NCBI RefSeq assembly: GCF_013364155.1 | Contig: NZ_CP054916.1 | Location: forward strand, 5,639,001 to 5,703,000 | Origin: Streptomyces sp. NA02950 | Lineage (GTDB): Bacteria > Actinomycetota > Actinomycetes > Streptomycetales > Streptomycetaceae | Direction of reading: 5' to 3' | Length of the DNA stretch: 64,000 nucleotides | In this document: positions 35,414-44,452 of the stretch, piece after piece | Numbering within the stretch: the first letter of the stretch is position 1 | Layout of the letters: each line of letters begins with the position of its first letter | The notes under the pieces: model-generated | Told to the model about the DNA's origin: nothing | The model's database searches: none | The model's input: only the letters and a program-made list of their open reading frames with translations | Position numbers and translations under genes: made by a program

Positions 35414-36700
35414 TCAGTTGCCGGAGACGGTGACCTTCTCGTCGTTCTTCAGCTGCCCCACCAGCTCCTTGACCTTGGGCATGTCCCACTGGACCGCGCT
35501 GCCCTTGGGGGTGGAGAGGCCCGGGTTGGAGATGGGCATGTTCATCTGCTTGCCGTCACCGCCGGAGACGGACTTCATCGCGAAGAACATGTCCTTCACG
35601 TCCCACAGGCTCATGTCCTTGTCGACGACCAGGTTGTCCAGCCCGGCGCCCATCGTCGGGTAGAGCGTGAAGGGGTTCATCAGCGTGCTCGGCGCGGCCG
35701 CCTTGTTGGCGAGCGCCGACAGGAACTTCTGCTGGTTCTTGGTGCGGTCCAGGTCGCCGCCCGCCAGGCCGTAGCGCTGCCGGACGAAGGCGAGCGCCTG
35801 GTTGCCGTTCAGCGTCTGCTTGCCCTTCTTCAGATCGGTCCCGGAGTTCTTCTCCTTCATGTCCTGCGGGATGTCGATCTCCACACCGCCGACCCCGTCC
35901 ACGAGCTTGGCGAAGCCGTCGAAGCCGATCTCCGCGTAGTGGTCGATCTTCAGGCCGGTGTTGTACTCGATCGTGCGGACCAGCAGCGAGGGGCCCTCGG
36001 AGGAGTACGACGCGTTCAGCTTGTTCTGGCTCTGCGGGATCCGGTTGCCGCTCTCCGAACCGGTGAAGGCCGGGATGGTGACATAGGAGTCACGCGGGAG
36101 GCTGATCATGGTGTTCCCGTTCTCACCGACATGGAGAAGGATCATGGAGTCGGTGCGGCGGCCCTCGGCGGAGCCGGTGTGCAGCTTCTTCTTCTGCTCG
36201 GCGGACAGCCCCTCACGGCTGTCGGAGCCGACGATCAGGTAGTTGGTGCCCTTGCCGCCTTCGGGCCGGTCCTCGACCTTGCTCAGGTCGACCTCGCGGC
36301 GCAGCTTGGAGTCGGCCCAGAAGTAGGTGCCGATCCCGACGGCCAGCAGCAGGACGAGAAAGGTCACCAGGCCGATGGTTATCCGGCGCTTCCAGTTCTT
36401 GGGCCTGGCCGGACGGGGGGCGCCACCGGGGCCGCCGTTCCCCGGTCCGCCGCTGCCGCGGCCGTAGACCTGACCGGTGTTGTAACCATCGTCGTAGTCG
36501 TCATGGCCCTGGGACTGCTGCGGCACCGTGCCGCGCGGAGACATGCTCGGCGGCAGCGGCGGCTCATTGTGCGGCGGCGGGCCGCCCGCACCCGGCGCCG
36601 CACGCCTGACCTGCGGCATCGCACGGGCCCCCTCCGGCTCGGAGCCTCCGCTGCCACGTCCGTACCGGTCGCCGGTCCATCCCTGGGGCCAATCGCTCAT
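35414..36700 (-). CDS. LCP-family (LytR-CpsA-Psr) cell-wall glycopolymer ligase 1
   Basis: A 428-residue protein from ATG 36700 (MSDWPQGWTGDRYGRG). A Pro/Gly-rich cytosolic head of about 100 residues is followed by a membrane helix (TIGLVTFLVLLLAVGIGTYF). The LCP domain then has TNYLIVGSDSREGL, GRRTDSMILLHVGENG, MISLPRDSYVTIP, GGVEIDIPQDM and the arginine-rich LAFVRQRYGLAGGDLDRTKNQQ. LCP enzymes move polyprenyl-linked polymers to peptidoglycan outside the membrane. No LytR_C domain. It is divergent from the thioesterase gene. Confidence 0.9.
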   Translation of the reverse strand: MSDWPQGWTGDRYGRGSGGSEPEGARAMPQVRRAAPGAGGPPPHNEPPLPPSMSPRGTVPQQSQGHDDYDDGYNTGQVYGRGSGGPGNGGPGGAPRPARPKNWKRRITIGLVTFLVLLLAVGIGTYFWADSKLRREVDLSKVEDRPEGGKGTNYLIVGSDSREGLSAEQKKKLHTGSAEGRRTDSMILLHVGENGNTMISLPRDSYVTIPAFTGSESGNRIPQSQNKLNASYSSEGPSLLVRTIEYNTGLKIDHYAEIGFDGFAKLVDGVGGVEIDIPQDMKEKNSGTDLKKGKQTLNGNQALAFVRQRYGLAGGDLDRTKNQQKFLSALANKAAAPSTLMNPFTLYPTMGAGLDNLVVDKDMSLWDVKDMFFAMKSVSGGDGKQMNMPISNPGLSTPKGSAVQWDMPKVKELVGQLKNDEKVTVSGN

Positions 36701-36808
36701 GCAAGGCAGTGTGCCTGGTCGGACGGGTCCCCATACAGGGAGGGTGCGGGATCGGGGCACGGCTGTTGCAGAGCTGATAAGAATCCCGGTCCGCATAAGG
36801 TGGACGGC

Positions 36809-37360
36809 ATGACCATTCAGGCCCAGGACGCGGAACCGGAGCTTCCGGGCAAGCCGACTTCCGCATCCCGTACCACGCTGTCACACATCATGACCCACGG
36901 TGACACCAATCTCCTCGGTACCGTACATGGCGGCGTGATCATGAAATTGGTGGACGACGCGGCGGGAGCGGTCGCCGGACGCCACTCCGAGGGCCCCGCG
37001 GTCACGGCGTCGATGGACGAGATGGCCTTTCTGGAGCCGGTCCGGGTCGGCGACCTCGTCCATGTGAAGGCTCAGGTCAACTGGACCGGACGGTCCTCCA
37101 TGGAGGTCGGGGTGCGGGTGCTGGCCGAGCGGTGGAACGAATCCACCCCCGCCACCCAGGTCGGCAGCGCCTATCTGGTCTTCGCCGCGGTCGACGCCGA
37201 CGGCAAGCCCCGGCCCGTCCCCCCGGTGACACCCGAGACCGAACGCGACAGGCGGCGCTACCAGGAGGCCGAGATCCGGCGCACCCACCGGCTCGCCCGC
37301 CGCCGGGCCATCCGGGAGCTGCGCGCCCGCCGCTCCGCCGACGGCGGCGAGGAGCTGTAG
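36809..37360 (+). CDS. Hotdog-fold acyl-CoA thioesterase
   Basis: A 183-residue protein from ATG 36809. The hotdog acyl-CoA hydrolase core is SHIMTHGDTNLLGTVHGGVI, then VTASMDEMAFLEPVRVGDLV and SSMEVGVRVLAERW. The HGG segment and the Asp before it match the YciA/BACH-type active site. It hydrolyses acyl-CoA to free acid; chain length is unknown. A charged Arg-rich C-terminal tail of about 45 residues is unusual for bacterial members. Confidence 0.88.
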   Translation: MTIQAQDAEPELPGKPTSASRTTLSHIMTHGDTNLLGTVHGGVIMKLVDDAAGAVAGRHSEGPAVTASMDEMAFLEPVRVGDLVHVKAQVNWTGRSSMEVGVRVLAERWNESTPATQVGSAYLVFAAVDADGKPRPVPPVTPETERDRRRYQEAEIRRTHRLARRRAIRELRARRSADGGEEL

Positions 37361-37432
37361 CCGCTCGTTGTGCCCCGACACGCGTAACGGAGGGTTATCG
37401 TCCGGGCGCTCCGCGTTCCTACAGTGGGGCCC

Positions 37433-38002
37433 ATGTGGCGCCCCCCGCGACCCGGTACCGTCGCCGTCCTCAGGATCCAGGCCACCGTGCTGCTGACAGC
37501 CATCGGGCTGCTGATCGCCGGCACCCTCCTCTCCACCGGCGGGCTGACCGTACTGACGGTGAAACCGGTGCGCACGGTCACCCCCAAGCCCGATGTCACC
37601 GACACCGGGACCACCTCACCGTCCCCGCCGACCACCTCCCCGCCCACCACACCCCCGTCCCCGCCCACCAGCCCGCCGACCTCGCCGGTCACCTCCGGCC
37701 CGCCGCCCCCGGGCGAGAGCCCGACCGGGATGCCCGGACCGCGCCGCCCGGCCGGGCGGGACATCGCCCAGGAACAGCTGACGGGCAACGCCCCGGCCCT
37801 GCTGACCACCTGGATCGGGGTGATCACCCAGCTCATCGGGCTGGCCACGGCGCTGATCGGGCTGGCCTCCGCGGGCCGCGGCGGCCAGGCCCAGCCCCAG
37901 ACCCAGCCCCAGCCCGCCGACCGCGGCGGCCGGTCCGGGCGGCAGGCCCGGGTCGTGGGGGCCAACCGGCCGCCTAGGAGCAGGCGACCTCGTCGCCGGT
38001 GA
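37433..38002 (+). CDS. Hypothetical membrane protein with proline-rich linker
   Basis: A 189-residue protein from ATG 37433. A helix near the N-terminus (VLLTAIGLLIAGTLLSTGG), a Pro/Thr/Ser-rich linker of about 55 residues, then a second helix (LTTWIGVITQLIGLATALIG) and a Gln/Arg-rich tail. It overlaps the end of the convergent LCP gene by 29 bp. No known family recognised; the linker suggests an envelope-spanning part. Confidence 0.6.
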   Translation: MWRPPRPGTVAVLRIQATVLLTAIGLLIAGTLLSTGGLTVLTVKPVRTVTPKPDVTDTGTTSPSPPTTSPPTTPPSPPTSPPTSPVTSGPPPPGESPTGMPGPRRPAGRDIAQEQLTGNAPALLTTWIGVITQLIGLATALIGLASAGRGGQAQPQTQPQPADRGGRSGRQARVVGANRPPRSRRPRRR

Positions 38003-39410
38003 CCGCCTCGATGCCGTTCTTGTCCGGACGCGGCTCCTCGGTCCGCACCTTCCGCACGCCCTTGTAGTCCCTGCCCACCGTGACCTGCATCACCGCGCCC
38101 TGCTTGGCGACCGGCCGCAGCTCCGCACCGGGCAGCGCGGCCGCCAGTGAGCGCACCGAACGGTTCCAGACCGGGTCGTAGGTGATCACCGTGCGCTTGA
38201 CGTCCGAGACCGCCGCGTCGGCCGGGGAACCGGTGGTGGCGAACCCGGAGGCGTGCAGGGCACGGTCCGCGCGCCGGGCGAGTCCCGACTCGGTGGTGCC
38301 GTTGAGCACATGGACCTTGATCCGGGCGGGAGCCACATCGACCGGGACACCGCCCGCTTTCCTGGGCCGGTGCACGGTCAGCGGCCGGTCCTCGCGGATG
38401 GCCGTGAACAGCCGGCCGGCCTTCTCCTCGTTCCAGCGGAGGGTGGAGCCGACCCCCCTGACCGGGGTGCCGGGCAGATCCACCGGGACCGAGGCGAACT
38501 CCGAGGACGCCGGGGTGAAGCCGTGCATCGCCCGGCCCAGCTCCACCAGGTCCTCCGCCCCGAAACCGTGGTCGGCCCGGACCGAGCCCAGCAGCGTGGA
38601 GGCCACCTTGTTGAACTTCACCGGGTTGAAGAGGATGCCCCCGGCGGTGGTCTGGTGGATCACCGACGCCATGAACCGCTGCTGGCGCTGGATCCGGCCC
38701 AGGTCGGAGGTGCCGTCGATATGCCGGGAGCGCACGTATTGCAGCGCCTGGCCGCCGTTCAGCACATGGCTGCCGGCCGGCAGGTCAAGACCGGTGTGGT
38801 CGTCCTTCAGCGGCCGTGCCGTACAGACCTTCACTCCGCCCACCACGTCCACCGTCTTCATGAAGCTGGTGAAGTCCACCTCGAGGTAGTGGTCGACGTG
38901 GACACCGGTCAGCTGCTCGACGGTGCGCACCGTCAGACCGGGGCCGCCCTCGGCGTAGGCGGCGTTGAGCTTCTGCGGATGCATGGGGTGCCGTCTGCCG
39001 GCGGCGTCGGTGTACGCGGGGATCTCGGCGTAGGAGTCCCGGGGCAGACTGACCACGCTGGCGCGGTGGCGGTCGCCCGACAGATGCACCAGCATGATCG
39101 TGTCGGTGCAGTGGCAGGGCGCGCCGCCCAGCCGGTACAGCGCCTTCTCCTGCGGGGTGATCCGGTCCCGGCCGTCCGTGCCGACCACCAGGAAGTTGAC
39201 GCCCCCGCCGCCGCCCTGCGGCCGGTTGTCCAGGTCGTCGAAGACATCGACCCGGTGGATACCGGATTCCAGCTCCCGGACCAGCAGATGTCCGATACCG
39301 CTGACGGCCAGCACCAGACCGGAGGCCCCGGCGGCGATCCGCAGCCCCCAGCGGGGACGGCGGCCGGAGCGGGGGCGCGGCGGGTGGGGGAGACGGGCCG
39401 GTGCTCTCAC
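37974..39410 (-). CDS. LCP-family cell-wall glycopolymer ligase 2 with LytR_C domain
   Basis: A 478-residue protein from GTG 39410 behind GGAGGTC; the long upstream frame lacks a ribosome site. A short basic N-terminus, a membrane helix (AAGASGLVLAVSGIGHLLV), then the LCP domain: GVNFLVVGTDGRDRI, SVVSLPRDSYAEIP, YAEGGPGLTVRTVEQ, GGVKVCTARP and LQYVRSRHIDGTSDLGRIQ. A LytR_C domain follows (IKVHVLNGTTESGLARRAD). It is in the same envelope group as the other four LCP genes, in which several paralogues may attach different polymers. Confidence 0.9.
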   Translation of the reverse strand: MRAPARLPHPPRPRSGRRPRWGLRIAAGASGLVLAVSGIGHLLVRELESGIHRVDVFDDLDNRPQGGGGGVNFLVVGTDGRDRITPQEKALYRLGGAPCHCTDTIMLVHLSGDRHRASVVSLPRDSYAEIPAYTDAAGRRHPMHPQKLNAAYAEGGPGLTVRTVEQLTGVHVDHYLEVDFTSFMKTVDVVGGVKVCTARPLKDDHTGLDLPAGSHVLNGGQALQYVRSRHIDGTSDLGRIQRQQRFMASVIHQTTAGGILFNPVKFNKVASTLLGSVRADHGFGAEDLVELGRAMHGFTPASSEFASVPVDLPGTPVRGVGSTLRWNEEKAGRLFTAIREDRPLTVHRPRKAGGVPVDVAPARIKVHVLNGTTESGLARRADRALHASGFATTGSPADAAVSDVKRTVITYDPVWNRSVRSLAAALPGAELRPVAKQGAVMQVTVGRDYKGVRKVRTEEPRPDKNGIEAVTGDEVACS

Positions 39411-39613
39411 TGACGTAAGACCTCCGTGACGGACGGGCGGGGGGCGAAATCGCCCCACCGTAGGCCCATACGATGAGCGCCCCGGCGGCCCCACGCCGCC
39501 GGTGCCGCACGCTGCCACCCGGGCGGCGCGCTCCGGTGTCCCCCATACGCGGTACCGTGGGCCCGATACCCGCAGTCTCCTGGGGGGCCGACCCCCACGT
39601 ATCCCGAGGTGCC

Positions 39614-40633
39614 ATGCCCCCGCATCAGCTCCCGGCCGTCTCCGTGATCATGCCGGTGCTCAATGAGGAACGCCATCTGCGCAACTCCGTGCGGCACATC
39701 CTGGAGCAGGAGTACGCCGGTGAGATGGAGGTGGTGATCGCCCTCGGCCCGTCCACCGACCGCACCGACCAGATCGCTGCCGAGCTGGTCGCCGAGGACC
39801 CCCGGGTGCACACCGTGCCCAACCCCACGGGCCGTACCCCCGCCGCGCTCAACGCCGCGATCAAGGCGTCGCGCCATCCGGTGGTGGTCCGGGTCGACGG
39901 CCACGGCATGCTGTCCCCGGACTACATCGCGACGGCCGTGCGGCTCCTGGAGGAGACCGGCGCGCAGAACGTCGGCGGCATCATGCACGCCGAGGGCGAG
40001 AACGACTGGGAGCACGCCGTCGCCGCGGCCATGACCTCCAAGATCGGGGTCGGCAACGCCGCGTTCCACACCGGCGGCGAGGCCGCCCCGGCCGAGACCG
40101 TCTATCTGGGCGTCTTCCGCCGCGAGGCGCTGGAGCAACAGGGCGGCTACAACGAGGAGTTCATCCGCGCCCAGGACTGGGAGCTGAACTTCCGGATCCG
40201 TGAGGCGGGCGGGCTGATCTGGTTCTCGCCCGAGCTGAAGGTCTCCTACCGGCCGCGGCCCAGCGTGCGGGCGCTGGCCAAGCAGTACAAGGACTACGGC
40301 CGCTGGCGCCATGTCGTGGCCCGCTTCCACCAGGGCTCGATCAATCTGCGCTATCTCGCCCCGCCGATCGCCGTTGTCGCCATCGCGGCGGGCCTGGTCG
40401 TGGGCGCGGCCGTCACCCCGTGGGGTCTGGTGATCCCCGGCGGCTATCTGGCGGCCATCGCAGCGGGCTCGGTCCCCGCGGGCAAGGGGCTGCCGCTCGC
40501 GGCCCGGCTGCGGATCCCGGTCGCGCTGGCCACCATGCACATGTCGTGGGGCTGGGGCTTTCTGACCAGCCCGCGGTCGCTCGCCAAGAAGGTCATCGCC
40601 AGCCGCCGCCCGGCGGTCATGGCTCAGGGCTGA
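39614..40633 (+). CDS. Family 2 glycosyltransferase
   Basis: A 339-residue protein from ATG 39614. GT-A core: VSVIMPVLNEERHLRNSV, the nucleotide-sugar DxD-like RVDGHGML, AAFHTGGEAAPAETVYLGVF, then the ED-like YNEEFIRAQDWELNFRIREA. C-terminal membrane helices (APPIAVVAIAAGLVVGAAV, IPGGYLAAIAAGS) fit a membrane-bound sugar transferase building a lipid-linked polymer. It is flanked on both sides by LCP genes, which suggests it makes a polymer that they attach. A strong terminator follows. Confidence 0.88.
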   Translation: MPPHQLPAVSVIMPVLNEERHLRNSVRHILEQEYAGEMEVVIALGPSTDRTDQIAAELVAEDPRVHTVPNPTGRTPAALNAAIKASRHPVVVRVDGHGMLSPDYIATAVRLLEETGAQNVGGIMHAEGENDWEHAVAAAMTSKIGVGNAAFHTGGEAAPAETVYLGVFRREALEQQGGYNEEFIRAQDWELNFRIREAGGLIWFSPELKVSYRPRPSVRALAKQYKDYGRWRHVVARFHQGSINLRYLAPPIAVVAIAAGLVVGAAVTPWGLVIPGGYLAAIAAGSVPAGKGLPLAARLRIPVALATMHMSWGWGFLTSPRSLAKKVIASRRPAVMAQG

Positions 40634-40766
40634 GCGGCTCCGCGGGAAGTGCCGCGGGGTGCCGTCGTTCGTCCGCGGCCGCGTCGCGCTGGTCGCGCCC
40701 ACGCGGCGGAGCCGCGCATCGACACAGCCCCGTGCCCCTTCGGGGCGCGACCGAACCGCAAACGAG

Positions 40767-40797
40767 GGGGCCGGACCCAGCGACTGGGTCCAGCCCC
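40767..40797 (+). terminator. Terminator of the glycosyltransferase gene
   Basis: GGGGCCGGACCCAG pairs with CTGGGTCCAGCCCC around CGA, followed by TTCCTTTTC. A second hairpin (CCCCGTGCCCCTTCGGGGC) lies 30 bp upstream. Confidence 0.75.
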
Positions 40798-40839
40798 TTC
40801 CTTTTCTGTCCGCTTCTGTTCGCTTCTGTTCGCGCGGCA

Positions 40840-42465
40840 TCAGAACGTGTACTGCGGGTTCACCTTCATGCACGCCTTCTTGTCCTCGCCGTTGAGGGCG
40901 TCGGCGCTCTCGGGCGTCTTGCCGTCGTCCTGCGTCGCCGGCTTCGGATACACGGTGCCCTCGCGCCAGTCGTTGCCGACCACGAGCGTCACCTCCCGTA
41001 CCGACTTCGACGACTTCACCGCGGACTTCGGCAGCTTCAGCGCCTTGGCCACGGCCAGCGCGTCACCCTGCCGGGCCTCGCCGGGGTACAGCACGGTGGT
41101 GTCGGCCTGCGAGGTGAGGACGGTGTTCGCGGTGGCCTTGGCGTAGCCCAGCCGCATCAGCTCGGAGGTGATGACACGGGCCCGGCCGGAGACCGGCCCC
41201 AGGACCGTGCTGGACGTACCGTTCTGCACCACCACCGGGAGCTCGCCCTTGGGGGCGGTGGGCGCCGGGGTGTGATCGGGCTTCTTCTTGTCCCTGCCGT
41301 CCATCGCGATGTCGTTGCGCAGCAGGGAGAAGGTCTGCTCCGCCTCGTCCGGCTTGGGCTTCACATACTCACCGCCGCCGCCGTACTCCCAGGGCATGGT
41401 GACCATGGTGGTCCGCTTGGTCGGCACCTGCTTGAGGTCATTGCCCAGGTCGTAGAGCTTCTTGACGGTGCCGAGACCGTGGTCGACGGTCAGCGCGTCA
41501 GTCGCGGCCTCCGCCAGGTCCATCAGCTTGCCCGGGTCGGTGAGCTTGGTGCCCTGCTTCAATTGCCGGATCATCGAGGACATGTACATGTGCTGGGCCT
41601 TGGCCCGGCCGATGTCGGTGTTGTCCTCGAATCCGTAGCGGGTGCGCAGCCACTGGAGGGCCTGGACGCCCTTGACGCTGTGGGTGCCCCTGGTCAGCCG
41701 CAGACCCGAGCCATGGCCCTTGCTGTCATGGGAGTAGACGTTCTTCCGGACGCACACCGGGACCCCGCCGACGGCGTCCGCCATGGACACCACCCCGGAG
41801 AAGTCGATCATCATGAAGTGATCGATGTAGACCCCGGTCAGCTCCTTCCAGGCGGCGACCGTACAGCCCGGACCGCCGTGCTGGAGCGACTGGTTGATGG
41901 CCGCCTCGGTCTTCGGGTAGACCTTCTTGCTCTTGGGGTCCGTGCACTTGGGGATGGTGACCCGGGTGTCGCGCGGGATGCTGACCACCGACATGTTGCT
42001 GCGGTCGGCCGAGACGTGCACCAGCATCTGCACATCGGCCAGCGGCTTGCGGTCGGCGTCCTGCTTGGCGCCGCCCAGCTTGACGTTCTCCGCGCTGTTA
42101 CGGCTGTCGGAGCCTATGAGGAGGATGTTCAGCGGGGTCTGGCCCGCGGCGTTGGGCTCGGGCTTGCCGATCTTGCTGTCGCCGAGGTCCAGCTCCTCCT
42201 TCCGCAGATTGCCGTTGAGGTGCTGGTAGTAGAGATATCCGGCCCCGGCCGCGCCCAGCACCAGTACGGCGAGCGTCAGTGCGGTCCAGCGCAGTATGCG
42301 CACACCCCGGCTGCGCTTGGGACGGCGCGGGCCGCCCCGTCGGTGCCCCGCGCCACGCGACGCGGGGCCCTCCCCTTCCGGCTGGCTGTCATCCTCACCC
42401 GGTTCGCGGGGTTCGGGCACGGCGGCGTGCCGCTCTCTCTCCCCCCGCACGTTGCTCTGCCGCAT
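40840..42465 (-). CDS. LCP-family cell-wall glycopolymer ligase 3 with LytR_C domain
   Basis: A 541-residue protein. The head is basic, then a membrane helix (LTLAVLVLGAAGAGYLYYQ). The LCP domain shows LNILLIGSDSRNSAENV, MSVVSIPRDTRVTIPKC, GGVPVCVRKNV, HSVKGVQALQWLRTRYGFED and NTDIGRAKAQHMYMSS. The C-terminal LytR_C domain has LPVVVQNGTSSTVLGPVSG and STVLYPGEA-like features (TTVLYPGEARQGDAL). Cys residues in IPKCTDP and GGPGCTV may pair. It is followed downstream on the same strand by no further gene before the terminator. Confidence 0.9.
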   Translation of the reverse strand: MRQSNVRGERERHAAVPEPREPGEDDSQPEGEGPASRGAGHRRGGPRRPKRSRGVRILRWTALTLAVLVLGAAGAGYLYYQHLNGNLRKEELDLGDSKIGKPEPNAAGQTPLNILLIGSDSRNSAENVKLGGAKQDADRKPLADVQMLVHVSADRSNMSVVSIPRDTRVTIPKCTDPKSKKVYPKTEAAINQSLQHGGPGCTVAAWKELTGVYIDHFMMIDFSGVVSMADAVGGVPVCVRKNVYSHDSKGHGSGLRLTRGTHSVKGVQALQWLRTRYGFEDNTDIGRAKAQHMYMSSMIRQLKQGTKLTDPGKLMDLAEAATDALTVDHGLGTVKKLYDLGNDLKQVPTKRTTMVTMPWEYGGGGEYVKPKPDEAEQTFSLLRNDIAMDGRDKKKPDHTPAPTAPKGELPVVVQNGTSSTVLGPVSGRARVITSELMRLGYAKATANTVLTSQADTTVLYPGEARQGDALAVAKALKLPKSAVKSSKSVREVTLVVGNDWREGTVYPKPATQDDGKTPESADALNGEDKKACMKVNPQYTF

Positions 42466-42537
42466 CGGGCCTCCCCGGTTCCTGCTTCAGTTGTGGGCCG
42501 GTCCGAGGGGCGAGCCTGCTCCGCCGGCCGGCGACGG

Positions 42538-44223
42538 TCACTTGGCGCAGATGTTCTTGTCGTCGGCCTCGACCCGCTGGATGTCCTTCGGCGCCTTCGC
42601 CGGGGCGGCGATCGGTGTACCGGCCCCCTTGAAGTCAGCCCCCAGGGTCAGCGTCATCTCCGCCATCGGCTCGGCGTCCTTGGTGCCCTCCTTCATCGCG
42701 GAGGCGGGCAGTCCCATGCTGTCGGCCAGCCGCCGGGCCTGGTCGGCCTGGTTCGGCGCGTACTCCAGGGTGGTCTTCTTCAACTCCGACGGAGCGTTGC
42801 CGCCGTTGCTGGTGCGGAGCATCCCCTCGGTGTTCTGCATCCAGTCGACGGTCTCCTGGGCGGCGCCGAACTTCCCGCTGCCGTTGAGCACCTTGGCCCG
42901 GACGTCGGCGGGCTCGGCCTTGGGGCCCTTGAGCCGGGCCGCCTGCCGGTCCTTGGCCGCCTTCTCCTTCTTCTTGACCTCGGTCAGCGAGACGTCCTGC
43001 CGGACCATCGAGAACAGCGGCTCGGCCTTGGTCTTGTCGAGCAGCACCGTGGCGCCGTCGGTGTTGTCGACCACCGGGACCGTCGCGAAGGTGATGTTCT
43101 TCAGATCGACCTTGCTCAGGTTCTTCCCCAGCTCGGCCAGCTTGCTGACCGTTCCGATGCCGGTGTCCACCGTCAGCGCCTTGGTGGCCGACTGGGCCAG
43201 TTTCCAGGTCTTGCCCGGGTTGCTGAGCGAGCCGCTCGACTTCATCTTGCGCATCAGCGAACTGAGGAACTGCTGCTGCAACTTGATCCGGTCCAGATCG
43301 CCGCCGTAACCGACGGCGTGCCGGGTCCGGACGAACGCCAGGGCCTCCTCGCCCTCGACGGTGTGCCGGCCCTTCTTCAGATTCAGATGCGACTTGGGGT
43401 CGTTGATGTCCTTGCCGAGGCAGACATCCACTCCGCCCACCGCCGAGGACAGCTCCTTGACCGCGTTGAAGTCGGCCATCATGAAGTGGTTGATGTTCAG
43501 GCCGGTGATCTTCTCCACCGTCTGCCAGGTGCAGCCGGCGTCCCGCTCCTCCTGCCCCAGGCTGGTGTTGAAGCGGACTTCCTTCTCGCCCGGGATCTTC
43601 TTGAACGTGCCGTTGTCCTGCTTCGTCTTGCAGTCCGGGATGTCGGTGATCATGTCGCGGGGGAAGCTCAGCACCGTCGCGTTCGACCGGTCCTTGGAGA
43701 CATGGAACAGCAGCGTGGTGTCGGCGTGGCCGACGCTGCCCGCGTCGCCGTAGCCCTCGTTCCCCTTGCCGTCCCGCCGGTCGGTGCCGATGAGCAGGAT
43801 GTTCATCGGGCCGTCGGAGACCGCGGCGTTGTTCTCGCCGACATCGACCTTCTTGATGTTGTTGTTCAGGTGCTGATAGACGAAGTACGCCGCCGCCGCC
43901 CCGCCGACCAGCAGAAACGCCAGTGTGCCGCTGGTCCAGTAGAGGATCTTCTTCCCCTTGGACTTCTTCGGCTTCGGCTTGCGCCGGCTCACCGGGCCCG
44001 ACGGGCCCTCCGGCTCCCGCTTGCCTCCCGCCCGACGACGCCCCCGCGGCTCGGACTCGGGTGCGCGACGACGGCTCGCGGATCTGGGGGCCTGCGGAGG
44101 CTCGGCGGCGTCAGCCGGTGTCCCGGCGTGGTTCAGCCGCAGCTCGTAGCTCCCGGTGTTCGGGTCGAACACCCACTGATCGGCGGGGTCGAAATCGCCC
44201 GCACCATGGCCTTGCGCGTCCAC
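42538..44223 (-). CDS. LCP-family cell-wall glycopolymer ligase 4 with LytR_C domain
   Basis: A 561-residue protein, the largest of the five. A long Pro/Arg-rich cytosolic head of about 90 residues is followed by a membrane helix (TSGTLAFLLVGGAAAAYFVY). The LCP domain reads MNILLIGTDRRDGKGNEG, TVLSFPRDMITDIPDCK, GGVDVCLGKDINDPK, ALAFVRTRHAVGYGGDLDRI. The C-terminal LytR_C domain has VRAKVLNGSGKFGAAQETV. It lies 72 bp upstream of LCP gene 3 on the same strand, so the two are likely one transcription unit. Confidence 0.9.
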   Translation of the reverse strand: MDAQGHGAGDFDPADQWVFDPNTGSYELRLNHAGTPADAAEPPQAPRSASRRRAPESEPRGRRRAGGKREPEGPSGPVSRRKPKPKKSKGKKILYWTSGTLAFLLVGGAAAAYFVYQHLNNNIKKVDVGENNAAVSDGPMNILLIGTDRRDGKGNEGYGDAGSVGHADTTLLFHVSKDRSNATVLSFPRDMITDIPDCKTKQDNGTFKKIPGEKEVRFNTSLGQEERDAGCTWQTVEKITGLNINHFMMADFNAVKELSSAVGGVDVCLGKDINDPKSHLNLKKGRHTVEGEEALAFVRTRHAVGYGGDLDRIKLQQQFLSSLMRKMKSSGSLSNPGKTWKLAQSATKALTVDTGIGTVSKLAELGKNLSKVDLKNITFATVPVVDNTDGATVLLDKTKAEPLFSMVRQDVSLTEVKKKEKAAKDRQAARLKGPKAEPADVRAKVLNGSGKFGAAQETVDWMQNTEGMLRTSNGGNAPSELKKTTLEYAPNQADQARRLADSMGLPASAMKEGTKDAEPMAEMTLTLGADFKGAGTPIAAPAKAPKDIQRVEADDKNICAK

Positions 44224-44452
44224 GGTCGCTTGTGTCCTCCGTTGGTGCCACGCGGCGCCTCCCCCTCAAGGCGCTCCCATCCGTCTTCCTTGCAGTGCGC
44301 GGCCACCTCGTAGAGCGCACCGGATCGCTCACACTATCCGCCCAGTTCAGCGCCAAGCGACGCCGGTGACAAATTCCACTTCCCTACAACTGGGCATTCT
44401 GCCCAATCCTTTCGCCGTCCTTCACGAGTCCGTGCCCCCACACTTCGTGCGG

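Noticed and set aside
40420..44313. A 1,297-codon open frame on the plus strand
   Set aside because: It runs antisense across LCP genes 3 and 4, with a low-complexity, Arg/Gly/Leu-rich translation and no family likeness. High GC leaves such shadow frames open.
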